Below, one piece after another: positions 23,946 to 34,959 of a stretch of DNA of 64,000 nucleotides; position 1 is the first letter of the stretch; every line of letters begins with the position of its first letter. The notes under the pieces were generated by a model, which saw only the letters and a program-made list of their open reading frames with translations, was not told the origin of the DNA and did not search any database. The translations under genes were made by a program, and so were the position numbers. The stretch comes from Antilocapra americana (taxonomy: Eukaryota; Chordata; Mammalia; Artiodactyla; Antilocapridae), in the NCBI GenBank assembly GCA_007570785.1, contig ML664175.1, positions 6,707,618 to 6,771,617 of the forward strand. Direction: 5' to 3'.

Positions 23946-25091
23946 AAATAAATTATTTAGCACATGTTGCTGAAACAATTGAATAATCATCCCAAGAAAA
24001 ATTAAACCTTATTGCTACTTCACTTAAACTTACATAAATTTCAGATCATTTAAGTATTTAATTATATATTAAAATATTTAAAACTATGAAATATTAGAAG
24101 AAAGCACAGGTGCCACCTTGAGTAAGGCAGGTCTCCTTAGCATAATGCAAACACCATAACAAAAGGAAAAGATTGATATCTATTGACTATAATAAATTAA
24201 AATGACATATCAACCTGGAAAACAAAGCACCATTAAAAAAGTTAAAAGAAAAACAAGAGAAAATGTCTATAATTTCCATTAAAAAGGGCTTGTTTTCTTA
24301 TTATTAATGTGTGAAAGTCTCCTATTAATCAGTAAAGACCAATAATGCCCCAGATAAATATAGGCAAATAATATGAATAGGAAAGGAAATACAAATGGCT
24401 CTTAACATGTCCAACCTTGTTCTTAAAAAGAAATTTTTAAATTAAATCTTCACAAGAATTGCAGTTTTAAATTATGATCACCTAGGAGTTTTGCAATGTT
24501 ACAATTGTGTATATTGAATGTTCACATTGTGCTATGTTTGTTTGATAGATGAGCTATATAGATACATAAATATGATTTATGTAAATTCATAGATATATAT
24601 GACACAGGGTCCTACAAAAAAATCATGCATTGTATTTAGTCGTCATGTCTCTTTATTTTCCTTTAATCTGGAAAAATTCCTGTCTTTTTTTTTTGTCTTT
24701 GTTGGCATTTTTGAAGAGTCAGGGCTCATTTTCTTTTAGAATGTTCCCCCCCAAAATCAAAACTGTGTAAGCTGATATTCTCAGAGAGCTCCTCTTCTCA
24801 TCCTTACCCTTTTTACTCTATTCTCACTTATCTCTTTAGGTACTGTTTTCATTATTTTTTGATGCATTCTTCTGGTGTTTCTTTTAGTAAAAAGAATAGA
24901 CACATATATATATATATATATATATGATTGATAGATAAATTTATATTTCTGCTTCATTTCATATACAGAAGGTATTGTACTATGTATATACTCTTTTGCA
25001 CTTTGTTATTAAATTTACCAATATATCTATATAAGTTCATAGAGCTCTTCCTTATCCTTTGGATGACTGTGTAGAAGCAACATAATTTATT
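23946..25091. other. Unique AT-rich DNA with (TA)n
   Basis: No gene or clear repeat is seen. A TA microsatellite lies at about 24904-24925. Confidence 0.5.
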
Positions 25092-25392
25092 CAACTAGAA
25101 TCTACTGCTGCTGCTGCTAAGTCGCTTCAGCCGTGTCCAACTCTGTGCGACCCCATAGACGGCAGCCCACCAGGCTCCCCTGTCCCTGGGGTTCTCCAAG
25201 CAAGAACACTGGAGTGGGTTGCCATTTCCTTCTACAATGCGTGAAAGTGAAAAGTGAAAGTGAAGCCCCTTAGTCGTGTCCAACTCTTAACAACCCCGTG
25301 GACTGCAGCCTACCAGGCTCCTCCGTCCATGGGATTTTCCAGGCAAGAGTACTGAAGTGGGTTTCCATTGCCTTCTCTACAACTGGAATCTA
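25092..25392 (-). mobile_element. BOV-A2 SINE, full dimer
   Basis: On the minus strand there are two Bov-A monomers separated by a gtgaaaagtgaaagtgaa linker (plus-strand reading, about 25243-25264), ending in a CTG/AGC tail at 25105-25117. The body spans about 25105-25379. The target duplication is caactagaatcta (25092-25104) against caactggaatcta (25380-25392), with one mismatch. Confidence 0.96.
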
Positions 25393-25669
25393 GTGATAGA
25401 CATAAAGTTTAATTCTAAACTATTTTACCATTCTAATAATGCTGTAATGAATAACATGCTTATGTTGTTGTAAAAGTAGATCTTAAAGCAAACTATCAAT
25501 TTTTGAGGCATGTTAACAATATGTTTCTATCAAGATGCCGCTCACATGTAGCATCATGTGTTTTATAAACTCTAGATATAATTGACAAGGAGAATACCTA
25601 AAAGGCAGAAGTAATTTTCAGTCACAAAGTGCCAGGCAATCTGCTAAGGTCTTTATGTGATCCCTTAAA
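25393..25669. other. Unique DNA, no gene seen
   Basis: Short unique stretch between two young insertions with no recognised feature. Confidence 0.5.
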
Positions 25670-25794
25670 ATATTATGTGCATCGAGATTTCCCAGGGGGA
25701 GGGAGGAGGGAGGGGGGTTCTGGAGGGGGAGCGTATGTAAACCCATGGCGATATCATGTCATTGTATGGCAAAACTAATAAAAAAAAATTATGT
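25670..25794 (+). mobile_element. Very short L1 3' end, plus strand
   Basis: About 105 bases of L1 3' UTR: atttcccagg, a G-rich block at 25695-25731 (ggagggaggagggagggggg), then tcattgtatggcaaaactaa and poly-A at 25781-25789. The duplicated target attatgtg flanks it (25670-25677 and about 25787-25794). It is extremely 5'-truncated. Confidence 0.82.
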
Positions 25795-27084
25795 GTTATT
25801 TTATTAGGCTACACAAGCGCAAGTAAAATGTATCCATTTCTTTTCTTCTTTCAACTTTTCTGTTAGCTTGCTATTGGTCAAAAACAAAGAGACATTTATA
25901 TGGTCTTCATATGCTTAAAAACAAGTGAAGGCCACTCTTTAGGAATAATAAAGAACTCAGGTTAACTCAAGCATTAGTATTTTTGTTAAAGAGAAATCCA
26001 GAACTTTGACAGTGAAGAAATGTAATATCAAATAATCCACTGAAAATTCTCCTAAAATTTGTGGATATACTTTATATTTTCTGCAGCTTTATGAGGAGCC
26101 AGAAAGCAGGAAACACTTTGAAGTCACCTTGCCCTCTTATAAAGTCATCTTACTTTCTTTGTAAATGGTTGGTTCAGAAACAACAGAAACAACAAATTCA
26201 ACATGAATTCCATTTAGTTTTGAAAAATTGTGTATATATCAAAGGCTTGGTTTGAGAATGTTGCTGGTGCTCTGCATCTGTCTATTTTCTAAGGATCCAG
26301 AGAGGACCTGATGGAATGGTGGCAAGTAGCACTGTTGGTCTGCCCTGCCACTAACTCTGTTTTCTATCTTGTCCTGTCTCAAACTCCAAGGTAAAGAGAA
26401 GTGTTTTCTTCACTATTAAGAGTAGTGTTTTCTGTGGAGCAGGAGATGCTGATTGCCAGTGAAGGACTTGAGAGTGGGGGTGTTGGAGGCTCTGGGAGCA
26501 AGTTGGAAGACAATGTTCCCATCCACATGGCAGTCTCTGGATAGCTGACTGCACTTCCATCTACATGGTCACAAAAACTTAAACTCATTCTGTCCTCTGT
26601 CCTCTCCCCTTCTGCTAGTCCAGGGGAGGAACAAAAGCTTAACTCTTACTTTATATTTTCTTAAATTTCTGAATTCTTATCGTTTCCTAAGACCTAGGAT
26701 TTTAAATCTCAAATACCAAAAATCTACCTTATGCTTATGCTGTTGCATCCCCCTCCTTGAGGTAATGTATTCAGACTATCTGACTGATGGGCCAAAGGAT
26801 AAAGGAAAATCATATCTGTCAATATTTCTGTTAATCTTCAACATTTCTTCATGCCCCAGTTTCATAACTGTCCTGCCCCATTCTCCTCACTTGCTTTCCT
26901 TCCAAACTCTGTAAGAAAATCATCATTGGCCAAAGGAGATTCATAAATGATCTTACTTTCAGAATTACTATTTGAGGGCTGTGGAGCAGTGGTAGCTTTA
27001 CTTACATGTTTTCTAGGCCTCTGGTGTCTATTGTTCGTCTCTTCTTGGTCATTCCTCATCTCAAAGTCAAAAACTTAGTCTTTG
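25795..27084. other. Unique DNA, no gene seen
   Basis: No repeat or exon is recognised. Minus-strand frames at 26351-26588 and 26862-27059 carry no recognisable domain. Confidence 0.5.
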
Positions 27085-27260
27085 GGGACAAATAGAGCTG
27101 ACATTAAATCCTTGCTCTGCAAGATAGATAAGATCTCATGTTCACTTTCAACATCTATCAAATGGGGATATCAATACCTATTTGATAGATTTATAATTAG
27201 GGTTCAATAAAATATATTTATAGTGCCTAGCACAGTGTAGGCGATCTATACCTTCTCATT
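27085..27260 (+). mobile_element. MIR SINE
   Basis: The order is ttaaatccttgctctgcaag, then aacatctatcaaatggggat, then atcaatacctatttgataga, then agtgcctagcacagtgtagg. It matches the MIR plus strand from the tRNA-like head to the 3' region. Confidence 0.85.
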
Positions 27261-28344
27261 TCTGACTTCCTGCCTCTTTTGTTCTCTTTTGAAATAGGTA
27301 TCATCACTCAAATATTATAATTGACAATAATAAAGGAAATAAAAATAGAATAAACTATATCATCTCATAATCTCATAACTATTTTATTATTTTCACTTTC
27401 CAAGTTTCATTTCTGTCTAAAGGGTCTCTGTAGTTTTTGGTGAAAAAGATATATTATCTGAATGAACTTTAATATTAAAGAATTCAGTAGTCTTTCAGAG
27501 TGGCTGGAAGAATTTTCCCTGTTTTCATTTTTAAGTCTTGAGATTTGAGCACTTGGTGGGGGGCCGTTAAGTTGAAGATGAGTAGAGAGAGAAGAAGAGA
27601 GAGAAAGATGAAATGAGGTGATGGAGATAAGGAGAAGAGAATTGTAAGGATAAAGATATGAAGGTTATGGATTGTCCTGTAAAATAAAATGGATAAACCA
27701 TCCTCTCCAAGATAACTTTCTCCTTTTCTTATCCTCTGTACTAAGATAAATTTTCTTTTCAGCTCATGATTATGGATTAATTTATGACTTTCCTTAATTG
27801 TCTGAGCAATGCAGGGTTAATGTCCTGGTAAGGACAAATTCTCTTTTACTTTATGAGAGCAATCACTTAATGAAAATTAGGCTATTACTTTTTATCTATC
27901 TCTCCTTGCCAGTGCCTGATACCACAGAACACTTCTGCAAAATTTCCTCCCTTGTGCTGTTAGGAAATAGATCTCTATTTGGCTTTGACACTTTGAATAT
28001 TTCCTCATCATTGATAACAAGATTGAACTCCAGAAATGTCATCTGATACATCATGGTAGAACAGTATATCTTCCCAGGGCTCTGAAGGTTCTTTGTTGAG
28101 TGACTGTTGATTCTAGAGAAGCTACTACTAAGAGAGAATTTGGGAACAGAAGAGACCCAAGAGGTGTAGCATCCCCTTTGTTTCCCAAAGCATTAAACTG
28201 TAGCATTGCCAGAATGTAATTTATGGGGCTGTAGATGGGCCTGAGGTTGGCACTAGCTGTGTGAGAGCAAATACTTCCTCTTAGTATTAGTTTTCTCATG
28301 GATTCTATTCCCCATTACACATTTTACCAGTTTTCAGTGAAGGT
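27261..28344. other. Unique DNA with a purine-rich tract
   Basis: A strongly purine-biased stretch (GA-rich, few pyrimidines) lies at about 27575-27660. No gene is seen in the rest. Confidence 0.5.
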
Positions 28345-28530
28345 ATAGTAAGATTGGCCTTACCAGAAGCAGACCCTGAGACAAGATTTACATGGAAGTG
28401 ATTTGTAAAGGAATACTTCTGGAAGAAACCTGTAATAGAGTGGTGGAAATGCCAACAGGGAGGGAGCCAAGCAAGGTGTGATTTCAGAGAGTAGTTACTG
28501 CCTGAAACCACAGGGTAACCCAGAGCCTAA
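28345..28530 (+). repeat. Probable ancient repeat, family unknown
   Basis: The segment accagaagcagaccctgaga, then caagatttacatggaagtga, then ccaacagggagggagccaag looks like an LTR or MER-type interspersed repeat seen elsewhere in mammals. I cannot name it reliably. Confidence 0.4.
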
Positions 28531-29389
28531 GTATTTGTTACAACTCATAGCTAAAAGAGCATACTCTAGCACTAATCACTCAGTGACTAAGGACTGTCCC
28601 ATGGATAAAGGGTAAATGTAAACTCCAGACCCTTCCAGGTCTGTGTCAGCAAGATAGCTCCACTTGCTTATGACTAGTCTTCCAAGGAGGGTTGCAGATG
28701 CATGCTATTTCAGAGAAGCATACGGAGTGCAGAGAAAGGAAACCCAGAAATGGTTAAGGGAATTCCAGTGTCCTTATAAGCAAGATACAGTGGTGATTAA
28801 AAAAAAAAAAAAGAAGAAGTATCTGACCTCGTAGGTTTTATGCTCTTTGCAGGAGTTACAGAACAATAAATAGGCAGTCCAGTGCAATGAGTGAAGTTAT
28901 AGAGGAAGATTAAAGTGTTATGGTAGCACAAAGAAAGGGAACTTGGAAGCGATTGAGGAAGTTTCCCCAAAGGTAATGGTGTCTACTTGAGCACTGGGGG
29001 GACTGGGTCTTCTAGGAAGTGGGTCTGTGTATGTGTGGTTCAGAACCAGGAGGCTATGGAATATATGAGGGACTAAAAGAAATCCAGGCTTGGCTGTGTT
29101 GCACAGTGGATGGTGGGAAAATAGAGGTGTGGAGAAATGATATTTTGACAGTGAGCAGGGCTCTGATAGTATAGAGCATGTAGTAGTTGGGTCAGAATGA
29201 GAAGAGTTATTGCAAGTTATGTGATCAGTATCTAGTAGATACTCTATAAATAATAACTAATGTGAGAAATTACTTTATGGTAGAAGTCATAATTATTGTA
29301 AGTGTTACAACTATTACCTGAAACTATTATTACTCCCTTACAACTGTTTCTATTAACTTGGAACCAAAATAAAGTCCTGGTGATGTTAG
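28531..29389. other. Unique DNA, poly-A tract
   Basis: An A run lies near 28799-28812. The 28850-29100 part vaguely resembles the distal half of the old repeat described at 14005-14130. No gene is seen. Confidence 0.4.
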
Positions 29390-29490
29390 ATTGTTTATTT
29401 ACTTATTGTCTGTCTCTTTGATCACTCCATAAGTTCCACAAGGATAGGGATTTGTTTTATCCAAAATTTAGCATTATTTATTTGTCAAGT
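29390..29490 (+). mobile_element. L2 LINE 3' end fragment
   Basis: The segment ttattgtctgtctctttgat, then ccataagttccacaaggata, then gggatttgttttatc follows the L2 3' end (..tagactgtaagctccatgag..). Divergent. Confidence 0.6.
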
Positions 29491-29735
29491 AAATAAACAA
29501 ATGTTTTTGAGCATCTGCTATATGTAGACACTGTGTCTACACCATAAGGCATCCAAGGATGAACAAAACACAGTCTCCATTCTCAGAAGCACATTCATTT
29601 ATTTACTCAGTGGTTATTCATTGAACACATAGTAGTATGTACTTAAACCTTTCTGGGTTCTAGGAGTACAACTGTGAGCAAGTCACAGGGACGTAAGGTC
29701 CCTGTCCTCATGGAACTTATCATGTGGCATCATTT
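29491..29735 (+). repeat. Ancient interspersed-repeat-like segment
   Basis: It has two out-of-register starts: tttttgagcatctgctatat with tccaaggatgaacaaaacac, then cagtggttattcattgaaca with ggtccctgtcctcatggaac. These are typical of the same common old mammalian repeat as at 14005-14130, perhaps two copies. Family not assigned. Confidence 0.55.
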
Positions 29736-30014
29736 TTCTCAACTCGCTAGGCACAGTACTGTCCCATAGACAGCATATGAAAATTTGTGGAGATGTTTTA
29801 GGTTATGAAAATGCTGGTGGATGCTCTTGGCATTGGGTGAGAGAAGTTAGGTGTCCTATTATACAATGTGCAGGACAGGCCCACACAATGAATTGTCCTT
29901 TACCTCACACAACTTTCAAGCATCTTAAAGGACAACATAGATATAGATGAGAAAAGCTCTTTTCATTGAGTCTAGAACTCAGTTTTTTTACATAAAAACT
30001 AAATGTCATGCAGC
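29736..30014. other. Unique DNA, no gene seen
   Basis: No feature recognised. Confidence 0.45.
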
Positions 30015-30620
30015 ATTTTATTGTATATTTTTATTGTGGTAAAAATCCATAACATAAAATTAACCATCTTAAGCACTTTTAAGTTTACAATTTGGTAATG
30101 TTAAGTATATTCACACTGTTGTGCAACAGATTTCCAGAACTTTTTCATTTTGCAAAACTGAAACTCTATACCCATTAAAAAACCACTCCTCATTTCCTCT
30201 CCCCTGGCTCTTGGCAACTACCATTTGACTTTCTATTTCTATGAATTTGACTACTCTGGACAATTTATATAAGTAGAATCATACAATATTTGTCTTTTTT
30301 GTGATACTTTAATTCACTTAGCATAATGTCCTCAAGGTTATAGGGGTTATGAGTCATGGTTATATGTCCATTCATGTGATAGCATATGTCAGAATTTGCT
30401 TCCTGTTTAAGAATGAATAATATTTCATTGTGTGTATACACAACATTTTGTTCATCCATTTATCTGTTAATGGACACTTGCATTGCTTTCACCCTTTTGT
30501 TATTAATAGTGCTGCTATGAACATAGTAGTTGTGCAAGTATCTTTTTGAGAGCCTGCTCTCAATTATTTTGGATTTATGCCCAGAAGTGAAATGCTGGAT
30601 TAAATAGTAACTATATTTTT
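30015..30620 (-). mobile_element. Old L1M 3' region, minus strand
   Basis: The plus strand gives attgtggtaaaaatccataa, then accatcttaagcacttttaa, then cacactgttgtgcaacagat, then gaatcatacaatatttgtct, then tccatttatctgttaatgga. This ordered series is the reverse complement of the 3' UTR and ORF2 tail of an ancestral mammalian L1. It carries many substitutions and is a fossil. Confidence 0.9.
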
Positions 30621-30736
30621 AGTTTGATACTGATTTTTTTCCTTCCAAAATACAATTGTAAATCAAGAACAGATTGCATTTCACTTTGTTCATAATTTTA
30701 CCAAGAGTTGTTCATCATTTAAGGAAGAAATGTGTC

Positions 30737-30780
30737 AGGAATTCCCTGGTTCCCCAGTGGTTAGAACTTTGTATACTTCC
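30737..30780 (+). mobile_element. tRNA-derived SINE, left part (host of nested cluster)
   Basis: The tRNA head aggaattccctggttcccca, then gtggttagaactttg, ends at 30780. Its continuation (B box and body) is at 31544-31635, so the SINE was split by BovB. Confidence 0.85.
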
Positions 30781-31182
30781 AAAGAATTGATGCTTTTGAT
30801 TTGCATTTCTCTGATAATGAGTGATGTTGAGCATCTAAAAAAAACATTAAAAAAAAAAAAAAAAGAAAGAAAGAAGTTTGACCGCAGTGGTCCCCACTTA
30901 AAAAAAAAAATAGAATCCACCCACCAGTGCAGGGGACACAGGTTCCACCGCTGGTCTGGGAAGGTCGCACGTGCCACAGAGCAATAAGCCCACACACCAC
31001 AGCTACTGAAGCCACGGCAGTGAGAAGCCCACACACCACAACGAGAGGGTGGTGTGCACACCACACCCGCTTGCTGCAACTAGAGAAAGCAGGCACAAGG
31101 CAATGAAGACCCAGCATAGCCAAAAAATTAAATAAAATAGATAAATCTTAAAAAAAAAAAAAAAAAGAATTGATGCTTTTGA
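30781..31182 (+). mobile_element. Composite insertion in BovB: antisense L1 piece plus CHR-2-type SINE
   Basis: The 19-base exact repeat aaagaattgatgcttttga flanks it (30781-30799 and 31164-31182) and is BovB sequence. Between them lie 37 bases matching antisense L1 ORF2 (30800-30836, compare 4405-4444 in the window), an A-rich linker (30837-30910), then a CHR-2-type SINE body (ggggacacaggttcc, repeated cacaccacaac units, 30911-31140) with a terminal poly-A. The arrangement fits a single target-primed insertion with template switching, or two stacked insertions. Confidence 0.8.
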
Positions 31183-31543
31183 ACTGTGGTGTTGGAGAAG
31201 ACTCTTGAGAGTCCCATGAACTGCAAAGGGATCCAACCAGTCCATCCTAAAGCAAATCAGTCCTGGGTGTTCATTGGAAGGACTGATGTTGAAGCTGAAA
31301 CTCCAATACTTTGGCCACCTGATGTGAAGAGCTGACTCATTGGAAAAGACCCTGATGCTGGGAAAGATTTAAGGCAAGAGGAGAAGGGGACAACAGAGGA
31401 TGAGATGGGTGGATGGCATCACTGACTCAATGGACATGGGTTTGGGTAAACTCCAGCAGTTGGTGATGGACAGGAAGGCCTGGCGTGCTGCAGTCCATGG
31501 GGTTGCAAAGAGTTGGACACGACTGAGCTACTGAACTTAACTG
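31183..31543 (+). mobile_element. BovB LINE 3' end within SINE
   Basis: From actgtggtgttggagaagac through ggtgatggacaggaaggcct to gactgagctactgaacttaa. Its first 19 bases are at 30781-30799, displaced by the composite insertion. It is 5'-truncated, about 380 bases in all, and the encoded C-terminal region is decayed. Confidence 0.92.
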
Positions 31544-31635
31544 AACTTCAGGGGCCCAGGGTTCAATCCCTGGTTGGGAAACTAAGATCCCACAATCTGT
31601 GAGGTGTGGCTTTAAAAAAAGAAAAGAAAAGAAAA
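31544..31635 (+). mobile_element. tRNA-derived SINE, right part
   Basis: It continues the head at 30737-30780: cttcaggggcccagggttca, then atccctggttgggaaactaa, then ccacaatctgtgaggtgtgg, then an A-rich tail with GAAAA repeats. The short sequence acttc occurs on both sides of the BovB and may be its target duplication. Confidence 0.88.
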
Positions 31636-31693
31636 ATCATGTTACCAGTAGAGATACTATTCATGGTATTTGAATCAGCAGTTCAACACCCCT

Positions 31694-31834
31694 AGATTGG
31701 CATCAGTGACTAAATGGACACGAGTTTGAGCAAGCTCCAGGAATTAGTGATGAACAGGGAAACCTGGCGTGCTACAGTCCATGGGGTTGCAAAGAGTTGG
31801 ACACAACTGAGTGACTGAACTGAACTGAGATTGG
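31694..31834 (+). mobile_element. BovB LINE 3' end, very short
   Basis: The last roughly 127 bases of a BovB (31701-31827), from catcagtgactaaatggaca to gactgaactgaactg. The flanking duplication is agattgg (31694-31700 and 31828-31834). It is a separate insertion from the BovB 160 bases upstream. Confidence 0.9.
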
Positions 31835-32020
31835 TTTGTGGGTGGCAATTCTATGTATAATATAACCTCAGACTTTTGGGTTGTGTTTTCTATTACAGAT
31901 ATGCCTAGGCTTTTATGTAATAAGATGCATTATTTTGTTATAAATTACTTTCCTTTCATTTCTCATTTATATTATACTATGCTTACTCTATTATATTGAT
32001 TTTGGAAATATATGTGTGAT
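31835..32020. other. Unique AT-rich DNA
   Basis: No feature recognised. Confidence 0.45.
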
Positions 32021-32263
32021 ATATATAGAATCAATGAGCTTTCCTGGTGGCTCAGTGGTATAGAATTTGCCTGTGAAGCAGGAAATGCGGGTTCGATCCC
32101 TGGGTCAGGAAGATCCCTTGGAGAAGGTAATGGCAACCCACTCCAGTATTCTTGCCTGAAAAATGCTATGGACAGAGGAGCCTGGTGGGCTACAGTCTAT
32201 GGGGTTGCAAAGAGTCAGACACTACTTAGTGACAAATAACAACAATATATATAAAATCTATGA
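32021..32263 (+). mobile_element. Bov-tA SINE with intact B box
   Basis: The body is 32038-32246. The tRNA head (tttcctggtggctcagtggt) includes an A-box-like segment, and 32090-32100 reads ggttcgatccc, a perfect match to the RNA polymerase III B box. The Bov-A body follows. The target duplication is atatatagaatcaatga (32021-32037) against atatataaaatctatga (32247-32263), two differences. It is one of the better-preserved SINEs here. Confidence 0.96.
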
Positions 32264-32609
32264 ATTTCTTTTCAGGATAGTGAAGCTACAAAATATATTG
32301 AAAAAGAGTTATTGGTTTTGAATAACTTAAATGTTCTAACCTTTTAAAGTTAACTCAATTCTAATGAGAAAACTTAAGATATGATGTTTGTTATACAAAT
32401 CAACAACAGAAGCTTGAAAACTGTTCTAGTTTTGTAGGTCAGACTGGCTAGAAGCTGACAGGTATTTTTATACACATCTAGAACATGGGCATGGTAGGAA
32501 TAATTAAGATTTATTCCCTTATCAAATTTGATGGTTATATTTCCTTTTTAGTTTATATTAGAATACAGCAGTTAACAATGTTGTCATACTTTGAGATGCA
32601 TAGGAAAGT
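32264..32609. other. Unique AT-rich DNA, no gene seen
   Basis: No repeat or exon recognised. Confidence 0.45.
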
Positions 32610-32775
32610 GACTCAGCCATACATATATATGTATCCTTTATTGTTGTCTATAATCACTACACTGTGCATTAGACCTCCAGGACTTATTTATCTATTGGTT
32701 GTAAATTTGTACTCTTAAAAATCATCTGTTCCTGCATGCTTCAGCCCTTGGTAACCACCATTTTTATTTTCTGTT
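32610..32775 (-). mobile_element. Old L1M fragment, minus strand
   Basis: It has tacactgtgcattagacctc, then caggacttatttatctattg, then ttcagcccttggtaaccacc, matching antisense L1M 3' UTR order. Confidence 0.65.
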
Positions 32776-32779
32776 TTCA

Positions 32780-32920
32780 TGCATTTGGTGGTAACTAATG
32801 CTACAGTAGCAATCATATTGCAGTATGTGAATATATTAAATCATTGGGATGCACACTTTAAACTTACACAATGTTGTATGTCAAATATATTTCAATAAAA
32901 AAATAATAAAATTTTAAAAG
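32780..32920 (+). mobile_element. Old L1M 3' end, plus strand
   Basis: It reads ttggtggtaactaatgctac, then agtagcaatcatattgcagt, then cacactttaaacttacacaa, then tgttgtatgtcaaatatatt, and ends tcaataaaaaaataataaaa. This is the 3' terminus of an old L1 in the opposite orientation to its neighbour. Confidence 0.65.
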
Positions 32921-33356
32921 TGGGGCATGTATATGCCTCCATCAAGTAAACCCTTTCCCTAAATGTCTTCAGCTTCTATAACTTATCCAAGTGGATGAAA
33001 ATGATGGATCTGCCTTGGTTTTATGCTTTCAAGCATCTGTCAGTATTAATTTTTCTTGTTTCCTCTCTTGATTGGTTAATCACCTTTGAACTTTAATAAG
33101 AAGTGATCACCATTTTGGAAAATCACATGACGATAGCTCCTTGCTGTATCTGAATCTTTAAAACAATGTCAGTATCAGTCTGCATTGTAGCATCATATTC
33201 ATGGTGACTCTACCTACAGGTGCAATCCCCTGACTGCTTCATCAGATGTCCTAGTGCAGTCATCCCAGAGCATTCATATATTAAAATATTTATTATTTTA
33301 TAATAAATTACTTTCCTTTTATCTCTTTTATATTAAAGTTAGGACATTTTATTGAT

Positions 33357-33585
33357 TTTTTGACTTAAAAAAATCTATTTTTAATTAGAGGATAATTGCT
33401 TTACAATGTTATGTTTGTTTCTGCTGTACAACGATGTGAATCAGCCATAAGTATATTTATATTCCCTCCCTCTTGAACCTCTCTCCCACCATCCCACCCC
33501 CCTAGGTTGTCACATGGTACCAGGTTGTGCTCCCTGTATTATATAGCAGCTTCCCACTAGCTATCTATTTATAATTTAAAAACAA
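33357..33585 (-). mobile_element. Artiodactyl L1 3' end, minus strand
   Basis: The order tttttaattagaggataatt, then gctttacaatgttatgtttg, then gtgaatcagccataagtata, then cttcccactagctatctatt is the same as the 3' end of the long L1 at 3560-3770. Confidence 0.88.
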
Positions 33586-33599
33586 TAACATTTTAAAAA

Positions 33600-34085
33600 T
33601 ATTGAACTATATATATAATTGATTTACAATATTGTGTTAGTTTCAGGTATCTAGCAAAGTGATTCAACTATATATATGTATTTTTCATATTATTTTCCAT
33701 TATGGTTTATTATAGGATATTGAATATATACCCTGCACTATACAATAGAACCTTGTTGTTTATCTATTCTATATGTAATAGTTTGCATCTGCTAATCCCA
33801 AACTCCCCACCCATCCTTCCTCTAGCCCTCCCCACCTCCAGCAACCACAAATCTGTCCTCTATGTCTGTGAGTCTGTTTCTGTTTGAGAGATAAGTTCAT
33901 TTTTGTCATATTTTAGATTTCACATGTAAGTGATATCATTTGGTATTTGTCTGACTTAGTGTACTTAGTATGATAAGTGTAAATCTATCTATATTCCTGC
34001 AAATGGCATTATTTTATTCTTTTTTTATGGCTGAGTGATATTCTATTCTATATAAGTACAACATCTTTGTTCATTTGATGACATT
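33600..34085 (-). mobile_element. Second L1 3' region, minus strand
   Basis: It has gatttacaatattgtgttag, then cctgcactatacaatagaac, then cacaaatctgtcctctatgt, then gattcatttttgtcata-like and ctgagtgatattctattcta segments. It is an independent, somewhat different L1 3' end next to the preceding one. Confidence 0.82.
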
Positions 34086-34689
34086 ATTTTATCATCTGGA
34101 AATCCTGCAGATGTTGTGACCTTCTGCTTTATCCTACAAAAGCAGAAAACAAGTCAGGTCCTCCACTGCTCCAGAGCTTCTACAACATTTTGTTGATTTT
34201 TAAAAATATGTGTGTATCAGGTTATATTATCCATTAATTTCATTTCAGGCTAGTAAAGGATGGTGCTAGAAAATATTTGTCATACAATGGAGATTTGGAC
34301 CTGGTAAGTTTGAGAACCACAGGCTTCACAAACAAATAATTATACCAATATCTAATCAATTACATTGTGATAAATATTATACAACAAAGCACAGAGTAAC
34401 CTGAGCTTACAGTCTCTCTAGGGATTGATGACATGAACCCTGAAGTAACAAATTCAGTAAGTACTCCAGTCAGCTACTTGCCATGTTACTAGCATCATAT
34501 CAAAAAGTTTGTCACTTGTATAAAAAGTGCTGGTGAAGAAAGAATGTGGCATCAATTTGGAATACTAGGTAGGCGTCTGGCTGTAGCATTTAAAGTGACA
34601 GGGTCTATATGAGTACGGCACTGCGGTGTGTGCAGGACTATGAAACGTGACTCCTGGGCTTGTGATCTGCATGGAGAAAGAAGACACCA
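34086..34689. other. Unique DNA, no gene seen
   Basis: No repeat or exon recognised. Confidence 0.45.
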
Positions 34690-34930
34690 TGCCCTCAGAA
34701 AGACTTTATTTATTCATTTAACAACTATTTATGAAGTTCTGTCTATGTGCCCAGTGCTTTTGGAGACACTACAGGGAGTAAAACAGATAAGAATTGCTGT
34801 CTGTCTGAAGATTGGCTTTTTGTTAAGGAAGACTCACCAGTAAACAAATAAACAAGTAAGTATATAGTATGTCAAATGGCTATAAAGTCTACAGAGAAAG
34901 GTAAGGCAGCATCAGTGGGATAAGGAGATT
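34690..34930 (+). repeat. Ancient interspersed-repeat-like segment
   Basis: It reads aacaactatttatgaagttc, then tctatgtgcccagtgctttt, then acaagtaagtatatagtatg, then tcaaatggctataaag. This is the same old family as at 14005-14130 and 50340-50560, family name not assigned. Confidence 0.55.
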
Positions 34931-34959
34931 GCATTGAGAGGGCTAGTTTATATCTATCT

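Noticed and set aside
32038..32110. A genuine tRNA gene suggested by the intact B box
   Set aside because: The sequence is the tRNA-derived head of a Bov-tA SINE and cannot fold into a full tRNA.
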